NCBI RefSeq assembly: GCF_014656435.1
Contig: NZ_BNCK01000001.1
Coordinates: 434,001 to 498,000 of the forward strand
Origin: Thalassotalea marina
Lineage (GTDB): Bacteria > Pseudomonadota > Gammaproteobacteria > Enterobacterales > Alteromonadaceae
DNA: 64,000 nucleotides
Direction: 5' to 3'
Position numbers and translations under genes: made by a program
The notes under the pieces: generated by a model
The model's database searches: none
Told to the model about the DNA's origin: nothing
The model's input: the letters and a program-made list of their open reading frames with translations, nothing else
Shown: positions 45,768-53,782 of the stretch, one piece after another
Numbering within the stretch: the first letter of the stretch is position 1
Layout of the letters: the number at the start of each line of letters is the position of its first letter

Positions 45768-46235
45768 ATGAAATTAAAAACATTTGCCTCAGCCATTACC
45801 CTGTCAGTTACCCTGTCGCTAGCTGGGTGTTCGTCAATGTACGACAAACATGTGCAATGGGAAACCGTAAAGCCAGACTCATTTCCTGTGTTAACGGCAA
45901 TTGGTCAAGCGCCGATCAGTTTGCAAAAGTCAGAAAATAAAACACAGAAAATGTTAATGGCAATTAAAGCGTCAAAAATTGCTGCATATGCAGAATTAGC
46001 AGAACAAGTTTATGGTCAACAAGTGCAAGGTGAACTTACCATGCGCAATATGATCTTAGATGATCAAGTGTTGAGTGCTTCAGTTCAAGGCTTAATTCGA
46101 GGTGCTAAAGTAGTAAAAAGTTATCCTGTTGGAGATACATATACCACCGAGCTTGAGTTAGACTTTAAAGACGTTTGGCAGATATACCAAACGCGAAGTA
46201 GGCAAAAGCAAATTAAAGATGTTAAGTATTATTAA
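45768..46235 (+). CDS. flgP: Flagellar lipoprotein FlgP
   Basis: A 155-residue lipoprotein (lipobox LAGC near residue 21) of the LPP20/FlgP type. TAIGQAPISLQ, KMLMAIKASKIAAYAELAEQ, VYGQQVQGELTMRNMILDD and IRGAKVVKSYPVGDTYTTEL match the family. FlgP builds an outer-membrane-associated disk or ring around sheathed or polar flagella and is required for motility in Vibrio and Campylobacter. It is the second gene of the flgO-flgP pair; its stop codon lies within the 5' arm of the terminator stem. Confidence 0.92.
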   Translation: MKLKTFASAITLSVTLSLAGCSSMYDKHVQWETVKPDSFPVLTAIGQAPISLQKSENKTQKMLMAIKASKIAAYAELAEQVYGQQVQGELTMRNMILDDQVLSASVQGLIRGAKVVKSYPVGDTYTTELELDFKDVWQIYQTRSRQKQIKDVKYY

Positions 46236-46271
46236 ATAAAAACGCCGCTAACTTTAGCGGCGTTTTTATTT
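46234..46271. terminator. Bidirectional terminator between flgP and flgN
   Basis: AAATAAAAACGCCGCTA (46234-46250) and TAGCGGCGTTTTTATTT (46255-46271) form a perfect 17-base stem with ACTT loop and T tracts in both directions. It overlaps the last bases of flgP. Confidence 0.93.
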
Positions 46272-46289
46272 AATCATTTGTTGTAGCAT

Positions 46290-46721
46290 TTAGGCCTTAA
46301 TACCTAAACTGCTTAAGCCACCCGAGGTTTTACCTTTACTGTCATAGGTAACTGACGACTTATTACGTTGCTGTAGTAATTCAGTTTTCATTCGCTCAAC
46401 AGCTAGTTGAGATTGTTGAATGACCATACCATTAACATGGTTTTTTTCTTTGCAACGCAGAAGCGTTTGTTCAATTGCCGTCAAAGTGTCAGCAAACTGA
46501 CCCGCTTTTTTAGCAGCGGTAAACTCTGGGCTTTGGCGAAAATGCTGATCTAACTCTTGAATATCTACAAGTAACTGATTTTTCTTTTCGCTAATGTCTA
46601 CTAATGCGTCAGGGCTGTTTTTTTGCAGAACAGCTTTTTCTTCATCAATTAAGTGTTCTAGAGCAGTTAATTGCCCTAGTTGATTATTTAACAATGTTTG
46701 AAAATCAGTCTGCGCTGTCAC
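46290..46721 (-). CDS. flgN: Flagellar export chaperone FlgN
   Basis: A 143-residue, almost wholly helical protein with heptad-like spacing that fits FlgN, the export chaperone for the hook-associated proteins FlgK and FlgL encoded at 57-61 kb. LLNNQLGQLTALEHLIDEEK, ALVDISEKKNQLLVDIQELD and CKEKNHVNGMVIQQSQLAVE (the last part contacts FlgK/L in studied members) are seen. It follows flgM by 17 bases on the same strand and is likely co-transcribed from the sigma-28 promoter ahead of flgM. Confidence 0.9.
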   Translation of the reverse strand: MTAQTDFQTLLNNQLGQLTALEHLIDEEKAVLQKNSPDALVDISEKKNQLLVDIQELDQHFRQSPEFTAAKKAGQFADTLTAIEQTLLRCKEKNHVNGMVIQQSQLAVERMKTELLQQRNKSSVTYDSKGKTSGGLSSLGIKA

Positions 46722-46738
46722 ATTTGCTCTCTTAAAAG

Positions 46739-47059
46739 CTAAGCCTTAGTAAAATCAAACTCAAATTTAGCGATGCTAGCTGCAAGCTTATCTGCGTCGA
46801 CTTTGTATTCGCCAGACATAATCGCTTTTTTCAATTGCTCCACTCGTTTTTGATTCACTACAGGTGCATCTTGTGCTTTTTTCTGTAATTCGCCAAGTTG
46901 TTTTGCCTGAGGAGTGATCGAGACTGAATCTTTGCTAGCCGTCTTTGCTTGTTCAGCAACAACATTACTTTGTGAGGCCTGTTGTTTTACTTGGTTTTGC
47001 TGATCAACCTTTTGCTTAACTTGATTTGTGTTTGACAAGTTGTTGATATTAATAGCCAT
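46739..47059 (-). CDS. flgM: Anti-sigma-28 factor FlgM
   Basis: A 106-residue protein with a disordered, Gln-rich N-terminus (about 1-45) and a helical C-terminal sigma-28-binding part: SVSITPQAKQLGELQKKAQD and VEQLKKAIMSGEYKVDADKLA. It holds FliA inactive until the hook is complete and FlgM is exported. A strong sigma-28 promoter lies just upstream, giving the usual feedback loop in which FliA drives its own inhibitor. It precedes flgN. AAGG lies eight bases before the ATG. Confidence 0.94.
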   Translation of the reverse strand: MAININNLSNTNQVKQKVDQQNQVKQQASQSNVVAEQAKTASKDSVSITPQAKQLGELQKKAQDAPVVNQKRVEQLKKAIMSGEYKVDADKLAASIAKFEFDFTKA

Positions 47060-47099
47060 AATTAAACCTTATCGGCAAATAAAATTAGTTTCTATCCTG

Positions 47100-47126
47100 T
47101 TATCGGCAAAAACGTTTATATCTTTA
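47100..47126 (-). promoter_or_regulatory. Sigma-28 (FliA) promoter for flgM-flgN
   Basis: On the minus strand TAAA (47126-47123), 15 bases, then GCCGATAA (47107-47100), the exact sigma-28 pattern. The flgM start is about 40 bases further. A second GCCGATAA at 47076-47069 overlaps the ribosome binding site and has no matching -35. Confidence 0.88.
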
Positions 47127-47135
47127 ATAAATTTA

Positions 47136-47828
47136 TTATAGATTAATCGCGACTTGGTTAATAGTGTTGACCCTCGCCGTTATACTGCGACCAGAGCGTT
47201 TATTTTTAACACGAATTTGTTGGCCTATTACGCCGCTAGTTTGTGCTATGCCTTGAGTTTTAATCATTAAACTGTCAGATTTGGCCAATATAGTTACCGT
47301 ATCACCTTTACAAACAACGCAAAACATTTTTTTTGTAATCACAGTACCTTCAATTAGGCTGCGTTTGCTTTTTGCGCCATAAACAGAAGTGGCATCTTCC
47401 ATCACTTCACCACGTGTTTGGTGTTGTGGTTTCCAAACAATTGCTACGTTTTCTTCGTCTAACACTGTGCCTTTTTCTATTTTGGTTTGTGCTACCAATA
47501 CTGGGATTTCAGTTGATACGTTAACCGGTAAATAAATGTACCAAGGGGTTGAGCCAGAACAAAAAATTTTAACATTTACATTTCTCGACCGATAGTTTTC
47601 AGGTATATTCGCCTGCAACGGTTCTGAACATGGTTTGATGGTTATTCTAGGGTCAAGGTCGGCCGGTGTTACAATGCGTTTACCTTGAGCAATTGAAGGT
47701 AAATTATTTTCGACATATTGCTTTGCAAATGCTTTGATTTCTTCATGGCTTAGTGTTTTTGCATCTACCGATGTGAACCAAACTAGCTGCAAAATAGAAA
47801 ATGTTATAAATATCTTTAATTTGCTCAT
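47136..47828 (-). CDS. flgA: Flagellar P-ring chaperone FlgA
   Basis: A 230-residue periplasmic protein with a signal peptide (ending SVDA, about 1-23) and a C-terminal SAF-like domain: ETEIPVLVAQTKIEKGTVLD and EGTVITKKMFCVVCKGDTVT, ending with TARVNTINQVAINL. It chaperones FlgI in assembly of the P ring. Upstream of flgM with 76 bases between, which contain the flgM promoter. It is divergent from cheV; no sigma-54 or sigma-28 element was seen for it. Confidence 0.93.
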   Translation of the reverse strand: MSKLKIFITFSILQLVWFTSVDAKTLSHEEIKAFAKQYVENNLPSIAQGKRIVTPADLDPRITIKPCSEPLQANIPENYRSRNVNVKIFCSGSTPWYIYLPVNVSTEIPVLVAQTKIEKGTVLDEENVAIVWKPQHQTRGEVMEDATSVYGAKSKRSLIEGTVITKKMFCVVCKGDTVTILAKSDSLMIKTQGIAQTSGVIGQQIRVKNKRSGRSITARVNTINQVAINL

Positions 47829-48004
47829 AAAATTTGTAATCTAATACTAGGGAAATAAAAATACTCGTCTATGCTTAATAAAAGGCAAGTATTTATCAAA
47901 TTATGTGTCAATAATTATACACTAAAAAACGTTTCTATTAGGTACTATCAAGAAATGTGCCTGTTGGCCGTTATAGCGAGCAGGAAATTGAGTAAGAGGT
48001 TTTT

Positions 48005-48940
48005 ATGGCAGGCATTTTAGATTCGGTAAACCAAAGAACGCAGCTGGTTGGACAAAACAGACTAGAGTTATTGTTGTTTAAATTAGTTGGGCGCCAAAGG
48101 TTTGGTATAAACGTTTTCAAAGTACGAGAAGTAATGCCTTGCCCCAAATTAACCAGTTTACCTAAACAAGACAAATACGTTAAAGGTGTTGCGCATATCA
48201 GGGGGCAAACCATTTCAGTCATTGATCTAAGTAAAGCGACTGGCGGCCCTGAAATCAATCCAGATGATAATGCCTTTGTCATCATTGCCGAATATAACCG
48301 CAGTGTTCAAGGGTTTTTAGTTGCAGGTGTTGAACGTATTATCAATATTCGCTGGCAAGATATTATGCCTCCTCCAGAAGGTGCTGGAAAATCCAGTTAT
48401 TTGACGGCGGTAACTGAAATAGACAATGAAATGGTGTCTATTTTGGACGTGGAAAAAATTCTCAATGAAATAAACCCTGTTTCAACCGAATTAAGTGAAG
48501 ACGTTGTTGATGATACAGTAGGGGCGAGTATTGGCGACCGCGTAATTATGATTGCCGACGACTCAACCGTAGCACGTAACCAAGTTAAAAGAGCACTAGA
48601 GCCACTAGGGCTAAAAATGGTATTGGCTAAAAATGGTCAAGATGCCTTAAATCAGTTGCTAGAACTCGCCCAAGGCTGTAGTTCAATAGATGAAAAAGTT
48701 GCTTTACTGATTTCAGATATTGAAATGCCAGAAATGGATGGCTATACCTTAACGGCAGAGATAAAAGCAAATGAAGTATTACGTAAAATGCCTGTTATTT
48801 TACATACTTCATTAAGTGGTGTTTTTAATAATGCCATGGTTGAAAAAGTTGGCGCAGAAGACTTTATTCCTAAGTTCCATCCTGACGAACTGGCAACCGC
48901 AGTTAAAAAATGGCTAAAAGTAGAAGAGTTAGCTGAATAA
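48005..48940 (+). CDS. cheV: Chemotaxis coupling protein CheV
   Basis: A 311-residue CheW-REC fusion. The N-terminal CheW domain (about 12-160) has LLFKLVGRQRFGINVFKVRE and VKGVAHIRGQTISVIDLSKA; the C-terminal receiver (about 178-305) has IADDSTVARNQVKRAL, with phosphoacceptor Asp in LLISDIEMPEMDGYT, and LHTSLSG/KVGAEDFIPKF. It couples receptors to CheA and can be phosphorylated for adaptation. It heads a run with cheR and the flgB operon, the same order as in Vibrio and Shewanella. Confidence 0.96.
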   Translation: MAGILDSVNQRTQLVGQNRLELLLFKLVGRQRFGINVFKVREVMPCPKLTSLPKQDKYVKGVAHIRGQTISVIDLSKATGGPEINPDDNAFVIIAEYNRSVQGFLVAGVERIINIRWQDIMPPPEGAGKSSYLTAVTEIDNEMVSILDVEKILNEINPVSTELSEDVVDDTVGASIGDRVIMIADDSTVARNQVKRALEPLGLKMVLAKNGQDALNQLLELAQGCSSIDEKVALLISDIEMPEMDGYTLTAEIKANEVLRKMPVILHTSLSGVFNNAMVEKVGAEDFIPKFHPDELATAVKKWLKVEELAE

Positions 48941-48973
48941 TAAACCTTATTAAAATAGGCAGGGTAACCAATA

Positions 48974-49804
48974 GTGTCAAAACAGCTAGATGATAAAAGC
49001 TATCATCAGTTTCGGGAATTTTTAGAGCAACAATGTGGTATCGTTTTAGGTGACAATAAACAGTATTTAGTGAAAAGTCGCCTAGCACCACTGATGGCTA
49101 AATTTGATGTATCTTCGATTGGAGACTTAGTTACTCGTACTCTCAGTCCAGTAGAGCGACAGTTGCGTTCGGCGGTAATTGACGCAATGACAACCAATGA
49201 GACCCTGTGGTTTAGGGATGAATATCCGTTTGAGCTGCTAAAAAAACAAATATTTCCTGAATTTAAAGGGCGACGCACGCCTGTGAAAATTTGGTCTGCG
49301 GCAAGCTCTTCGGGACAAGAGCCGTACTCAATTGCTATGTCTTCACAAGAGTTTCAGCAGCTCAACCCTGGTAGCTTACCCGGTGGTGTGCAAATCATAG
49401 GTACTGACATCTCCAACACCATGTTGGAACACTGTAAGTACGCTCACTACGATTCATTGGCATTATCTCGCGGCTTATCGGCAGAACGAAAACGACTATT
49501 TTTTGAAGATGGCGACAATGGCATGATGAAAGTCAAAGAGCACGTCAAAAAATTGGTGTCGTTTCGTCAATTAAATTTGTTGGGTAGTTATAGCTTGATG
49601 GGGCGTTTTGATATTGTGTTTTGTCGAAATGTTCTTATTTACTTCTCGCCTGAAATAAAAACGCAAATTCTCAAGCAAATTCATGGTGTACTAAATAGTG
49701 GTGGGTACTTATTTTTAGGGGCTTCTGAGTCACTTTCTGGATTGAGCCAAGATTTTGAAATGCTGCGCTGCAATCCTGGTATTGTTTACCGAAAAAAAAC
49801 ATAA
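48974..49804 (+). CDS. cheR: Chemotaxis protein methyltransferase CheR
   Basis: A 276-residue SAM-dependent methyltransferase that methylates glutamates of chemotaxis receptors. An N-terminal helical part (YHQFREFLEQQCGIVLGDNK, then a TTNETLWFRDEYPF stretch) is followed by the catalytic domain (KIWSAASSSGQEPYSIAMS, GTDISNTMLEHCKYA, DIVFCRNVLIYFSPEIKTQI). GTG start with AGGG 11 bases upstream. It has no pentapeptide-binding tail. Follows cheV by 33 bases and precedes flgB. Confidence 0.96.
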   Translation: MSKQLDDKSYHQFREFLEQQCGIVLGDNKQYLVKSRLAPLMAKFDVSSIGDLVTRTLSPVERQLRSAVIDAMTTNETLWFRDEYPFELLKKQIFPEFKGRRTPVKIWSAASSSGQEPYSIAMSSQEFQQLNPGSLPGGVQIIGTDISNTMLEHCKYAHYDSLALSRGLSAERKRLFFEDGDNGMMKVKEHVKKLVSFRQLNLLGSYSLMGRFDIVFCRNVLIYFSPEIKTQILKQIHGVLNSGGYLFLGASESLSGLSQDFEMLRCNPGIVYRKKT

Positions 49805-49823
49805 CCTCTCGTTAAATCTTTCC

Positions 49824-49840
49824 TTGGCATAATTATTGAA
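49824..49840 (+). promoter_or_regulatory. Weak sigma-54 promoter candidate for flgB operon
   Basis: TTGGCATAATTATTGAA has the TTGGCA -24 element, but the -12 is GA instead of GC at the correct distance. It lies 33 bases before the flgB ATG. Kept as a weak candidate because other flagellar operons here have better sigma-54 sites. Confidence 0.4.
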
Positions 49841-49872
49841 TAGCTACTTTCATAGTATTGGAGGTAGCTTTT

Positions 49873-50274
49873 ATGGCCATCAGTTTCGAAAAAGCATTTG
49901 GTATTCATCCACAAACTTTGCGTGTTCGTGCGCAAAATGCCGAAGTCATTGCAAGTAATATTGCCAACGCAGACACCCCAGGTTACAAGGCCAAAGGATT
50001 AGATTTCCAAGCGGCAATGTCCAAAGCGGCAAGTAGGCAAACATCGGCAATGTCTCGTACTCATGAAAAACACTTTGATGTGAAGTCACAGGCGAACAGT
50101 GGAACTGAATATCGTGTTCCAAATCAACCAGATACGGGTGATGGTAATACCGTTGATGTACAAATGGAACGAAACTTGTATCTAGAAAACTCAATGCATT
50201 ATCAAGCGAGTCTTCAGTTTATGAACGGTAAAATTAAATCGCTTAAAAAAGCTATTGGTGGAGGGCAAGGTTAA
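49873..50274 (+). CDS. flgB: Flagellar basal-body rod protein FlgB
   Basis: A 133-residue proximal rod protein. The conserved rod-protein motif NAEVIASNIANADTPGYKAK is near residue 20 and the C-terminal LENSMHYQASLQFMNGKIKS is typical. ATG 49873 is preferred to TTG 49858 because GGAGG lies eight bases before it and the family starts at MAISFEKAFG. Its stop overlaps the flgC ATG by one base, starting the flgBCDE operon. Confidence 0.96.
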   Translation: MAISFEKAFGIHPQTLRVRAQNAEVIASNIANADTPGYKAKGLDFQAAMSKAASRQTSAMSRTHEKHFDVKSQANSGTEYRVPNQPDTGDGNTVDVQMERNLYLENSMHYQASLQFMNGKIKSLKKAIGGGQG

Positions 50275-50699
50275 TGAGCTTATTCAACGTATTTGACGTA
50301 TCTGCTACGGCAATGAGAGCGCAATCGGTTCGATTAAATACCACCGCCAGTAACATTGCTAATGCAGAAAGTGTTAGTAGCAGTGTTGATGCAACCTATC
50401 GCGCACGTCATCCGGTTTTTGCCGCAGAGATGCAAAAAGCTGCCGCAGGACAAAGTGATGGTGATGCTGTCGGTGTGAAGGTTATGGGAATTGTTGAAAG
50501 TGATGCTCCGTTAAATGTTGAGTATTCACCAAATCATCCTATGGCAGATGAAAACGGCTACATCTATAAACCCAATGTTAATGTGATAGAAGAAATGACC
50601 AACATGATTTCAGCATCGCGCTCGTATCAAACCAATATTCAATTGGCTGAGTCGGCAAAAAATATGCTGAATAAAACCTTGATGTTAGGTCAACGTTAA
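50274..50699 (+). CDS. flgC: Flagellar basal-body rod protein FlgC
   Basis: A 141-residue proximal rod protein with the family marks LFNVFDVSATAMRAQSVRLN, TTASNIANAES, GYIYKPNVNVIEEMTNMISA and SRSYQTNIQLAESAKNMLNK. The Pro-rich central part is short. Starts on the last base of the flgB stop (TAATG) and is followed by flgD after 19 bases. Confidence 0.97.
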   Translation: MSLFNVFDVSATAMRAQSVRLNTTASNIANAESVSSSVDATYRARHPVFAAEMQKAAAGQSDGDAVGVKVMGIVESDAPLNVEYSPNHPMADENGYIYKPNVNVIEEMTNMISASRSYQTNIQLAESAKNMLNKTLMLGQR

Positions 50700-50718
50700 T
50701 TGATAGGCGGTATCTGAT

Positions 50719-51435
50719 ATGGAAACAGTAAAAGGTAGTAACGCGCTTGATGCAATGCGTTGGCAACAAGAAGACTACAAAGCAAAAAAAGAAGACAACG
50801 GAATGCTGACCCAAGAAGATTTTTTTGCGTTATTAACAAAAGAGCTTTCGTATCAGGATCCAACTAAACCTGTTGAAAATAACGAAATGATCTCACAAAT
50901 GACAGCATTCTCAACAACTGATGGCGTATCCAAACTCAATGAGAGTTTTGATAGTTTTGCAGCTTCAATGTCGTCTGGGCAAGCATTGCAAGCGTCATCA
51001 CTGGTTGGTCGTAGTGTGTTAGTTGATGATGAAGTATTTGGTATGGCGGAAGGTCAACAAGTCAAAGGTAAACTTGTTACTGATACACCAACTAGAGACG
51101 TAAAAATATTTGTGCAAAATGCTGCTGGTGAAGTGGTGCAAACAGTTCCTGTTGGGGATGTTAACAAAGGCGAATTTGGTTTTGTTTGGAACGGTCAAAT
51201 GGCTGATGGTAACCCAGCACCTACAGGCATATACAAGTTTAAAATTAAGGGCCTAGTGCCTGAAGTAGACGCAAAAACCGGCAATGTGCTTTATCAAGGC
51301 GCCGAATTGCAAGCCATGACCTACCGAAAAGTGGATAGCGTAACTTTATCGGGTGCAGGTGGCAGTATTTTCTTGAACCTTAATGGTGGTTCAACGATGA
51401 AGCTATCAGAAGTGAAAGAAGTTTCAGAAGTTTAA
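50719..51435 (+). CDS. flgD: Flagellar hook capping protein FlgD
   Basis: A 238-residue scaffold protein needed for hook assembly. LTQEDFFALLTKELSYQDPT and MISQMTAFSTTDGVSKLN are the N-terminal FlgD motifs; the rest is beta-rich (FGFVWNGQMADGNPAPTGIY), the FlgD tudor/Ig-like region. Between flgC and flgE. It acts outside the cell and is shed when the hook is finished. Confidence 0.95.
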   Translation: METVKGSNALDAMRWQQEDYKAKKEDNGMLTQEDFFALLTKELSYQDPTKPVENNEMISQMTAFSTTDGVSKLNESFDSFAASMSSGQALQASSLVGRSVLVDDEVFGMAEGQQVKGKLVTDTPTRDVKIFVQNAAGEVVQTVPVGDVNKGEFGFVWNGQMADGNPAPTGIYKFKIKGLVPEVDAKTGNVLYQGAELQAMTYRKVDSVTLSGAGGSIFLNLNGGSTMKLSEVKEVSEV

Positions 51436-51486
51436 TGGCATTGCCTAGCAATCGTTGCTGACAAGAATTGAGTAAAGAGGTGATTT

Positions 51487-52848
51487 ATGTCTTTTAATAT
51501 AGCACTTAGCGGTTTAAACGCTGCGCAGAAAGATTTGGATGTTACGTCAAATAACATCGCTAACGTAAATACAGTTGGCTTTAAAGAATCGCGTGCAGAA
51601 TTTGTTGATGTTTACGCATCATCACTATTAGCGGCGGGTAAAACTAAAGTGGGTGACGGTGTGTTGACATCGGATGTTGCTCAACAGTTTTCGCAAGGTA
51701 GTATTCAGTTTACTAACAACGCACTAGATTTAGCGATTACTGGTAACGGTTTTTTTGCAACAGTGCCTGAATTAGGCAGTTTAGAAACTTCTTATACACG
51801 TGCAGGTCAATTTAAATTAAATGACAGTAACTTTGTGGTAAATTCGCAAGGTGAGCACTTACTGGGCTTTCCAGTAAATGCTGATGGCTCTTCGGCGTCA
51901 GTCAGTTTAAGTACAGCATCACCTATTTTAATACCTACCTCTTCAGGTGCGCCGACAAAAACCAGTGAAGTTGATATTCGCATGAATTTACCCGCAGGTG
52001 ATGCCGTAATTACTGGTGCACCGGGTAATTTTGACCATACTGACCCATTAACTTATAACCACTCGACCTCAGTTACCGTATTTGATTCTTTAGGTGACAG
52101 TCATGTAATGACTTATTATTTTGTCAAATCTGCGCCAAACCAATGGGATCTATTTACGGCAGTTGATGGCACGCTTGTACCAATTGCTGACCCTGGTGCA
52201 GCTGGTAACCCTGTAGGTGGTACTGCATCTGGTCCATTAGCTCCTGGTGGTATTCGTGGAGCGCAGCTAACCTTTGACACTTCCGGTGACTTTATTAGTA
52301 TGATTCCTGCACCGGGCGTAGGTGGAATTGTTACTGAACAACTTGGTTCAACAATTCTTGCCAATGGCGCAGATCCATTACAAACTATTGCCATTGATTT
52401 TAATTTAGATACAGGTGGCCCTAATCCAAATGAACCAACGCAGTTTGCTTCAAACTTTGAAGTAACCGCATTAGAGCAAAATGGTTTAGCGGTTGGTCGC
52501 TTAACGGGCATTGATATTGATACCGACGGTTTGATTCGTGCAACCTACAGTAACGGTACTTCAGAGCCGTTATCACGTATCGCTTTGGTTAACTTTGCTA
52601 ATGAGCAAGGTTTAACACAAGTGGGTAACTCTTCATGGAAAGAAAGTATTAGTTCAGGTGAAGCGTTAGCGGGTGAGGCAGGTACAGGTACTTTTGGTAC
52701 CGTGCAGTCGTCTGCGCTTGAGCAGTCGAACGTGAACTTAACCACTGAGCTGATTGATTTAATTTCAGCACAGCGTAACTTCCAAGCGAACTCGCGTTCA
52801 TTGGAAGTAGATAACCAGTTAAACCAAACCATCTTACAGATTCGATAA
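51487..52848 (+). CDS. flgE: Flagellar hook protein FlgE
   Basis: A 453-residue hook subunit. The N-terminal rod-like motif reads MSFNIALSGLNAAQKDLDVT then NNIANVNTVGFKESRAEF; the central hook-specific region (about 90-380) is Gly/Asp/Ser rich; the C-terminus SALEQSNVNLTTELIDLISA and NFQANSRSLEVDNQLNQTIL is typical. Followed by a terminator, so flgBCDE forms one unit. The upstream RBS is AGAGG eight bases away. Confidence 0.96.
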   Translation: MSFNIALSGLNAAQKDLDVTSNNIANVNTVGFKESRAEFVDVYASSLLAAGKTKVGDGVLTSDVAQQFSQGSIQFTNNALDLAITGNGFFATVPELGSLETSYTRAGQFKLNDSNFVVNSQGEHLLGFPVNADGSSASVSLSTASPILIPTSSGAPTKTSEVDIRMNLPAGDAVITGAPGNFDHTDPLTYNHSTSVTVFDSLGDSHVMTYYFVKSAPNQWDLFTAVDGTLVPIADPGAAGNPVGGTASGPLAPGGIRGAQLTFDTSGDFISMIPAPGVGGIVTEQLGSTILANGADPLQTIAIDFNLDTGGPNPNEPTQFASNFEVTALEQNGLAVGRLTGIDIDTDGLIRATYSNGTSEPLSRIALVNFANEQGLTQVGNSSWKESISSGEALAGEAGTGTFGTVQSSALEQSNVNLTTELIDLISAQRNFQANSRSLEVDNQLNQTILQIR

Positions 52849-52866
52849 CTGATAACATCATGTTTA

Positions 52867-52896
52867 AGCCCGTGCCAAGTTCACGGGCTTTTTTAT
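52867..52896 (+). terminator. Terminator after flgE
   Basis: AGCCCGTG and CACGGGCT (52867-52889) with seven-base loop, then a T run. It separates flgBCDE from flgF. Confidence 0.9.
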
Positions 52897-52966
52897 TAAT
52901 AACATCAAGATTCACTTTCCTTCTTCTCGTTATCTCAGATTAAAAATCAGCGTATTAACTACTCTA

Positions 52967-52983
52967 TTGGCATTGTCTTTGCA
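52967..52983 (+). promoter_or_regulatory. Sigma-54 promoter for flgF operon
   Basis: TTGGCAT-TGTCT-TTGCA has GG (52969) and GC (52981) ten bases apart with near-consensus flanks. It lies 37 bases before flgF and after the flgE terminator, so flgF-flgL appear to be transcribed separately from flgB-flgE. Confidence 0.83.
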
Positions 52984-53019
52984 TTTATCTCAATAAGATT
53001 AATGTTACGGGGTGCAATC

Positions 53020-53763
53020 ATGGACAAAATGCTCTATGTCGCAATGAGCGGCGCTAAGCAAAACATGAAAGCGTTAGCCATCAGTGCCAACAACTTAGCA
53101 AATGCTAAGACCACAGCGTTTAAGGCAGACTTAGCACAGGCGCGCAGCATGCAAGCTTTTGGTGAAGGCTTGCCTACACGTGTGTTTGCGATGACAGAAA
53201 AGCCTGGCCAAAATTTTGACAGTGGTGCTTTATTAACGACTGGTCGCGATCTAGATATCGCTATTCAGGGGCAAGGTATGATTGCCGTGCAGGCGAAAGA
53301 TGGCACAGAAGCATATACCCGTGATGGTCATTTAACGATTACCGAAGAAGGTAATTTGCAAACACCAAATGGCGATTTAGTGATGGGGGATACTGGACCG
53401 GTATTTCTGCCATTACCAGTTAACAACATCAAAATCTCTAATGACGGCACTATCATGGTTCAACCGGCTGGTGCTCCAGCAGCAGTGCAAGAAGAAGTTG
53501 GTCGAATTAAATTAGTTAACCCTGACGTGGCAACATTGCAACGTGGTAACGATGGTTTATTTCGCTCTACTTTGCCAGGTAACCAAGAGGCTGATATTGG
53601 TGTGGTAATACAAAATGGCATGTTGGAATCGAGCAATGTTAACCCTGTAGGTGAAATGACAGAAATGATTTCCTTGCAACGCCAATTTGAAATGCAATTG
53701 AAATTAATGAAAACCGCAGAAGAAATTGATTCTGCAAGTGCGTCGCTATTGCGTGCTTTCTAA
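53020..53763 (+). CDS. flgF: Flagellar rod protein FlgF
   Basis: A 247-residue distal rod protein. MDKMLYVAMSGAKQNMKALA and NNLANAKTTAFKADLAQARS are family motifs; ALLTTGRDLDIAIQGQGMIA and the C-terminal SSNVNPVGEMTEMISLQRQF fit too. ATG 53020 is used because GGGG stands before it and it matches the family; an upstream in-frame ATG at 53002 adds six residues without support. First gene of the flgF-flgL run. Confidence 0.95.
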   Translation: MDKMLYVAMSGAKQNMKALAISANNLANAKTTAFKADLAQARSMQAFGEGLPTRVFAMTEKPGQNFDSGALLTTGRDLDIAIQGQGMIAVQAKDGTEAYTRDGHLTITEEGNLQTPNGDLVMGDTGPVFLPLPVNNIKISNDGTIMVQPAGAPAAVQEEVGRIKLVNPDVATLQRGNDGLFRSTLPGNQEADIGVVIQNGMLESSNVNPVGEMTEMISLQRQFEMQLKLMKTAEEIDSASASLLRAF

Positions 53764-53782
53764 CTGATTATTGAGGTGATTT

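Noticed and set aside
47959-47980. Possible sigma-54 promoter before cheV (TTGGCCGTTATAGCGA)
   Set aside because: The -12 reads GA instead of GC at the strict spacing and the -24 is also imperfect.
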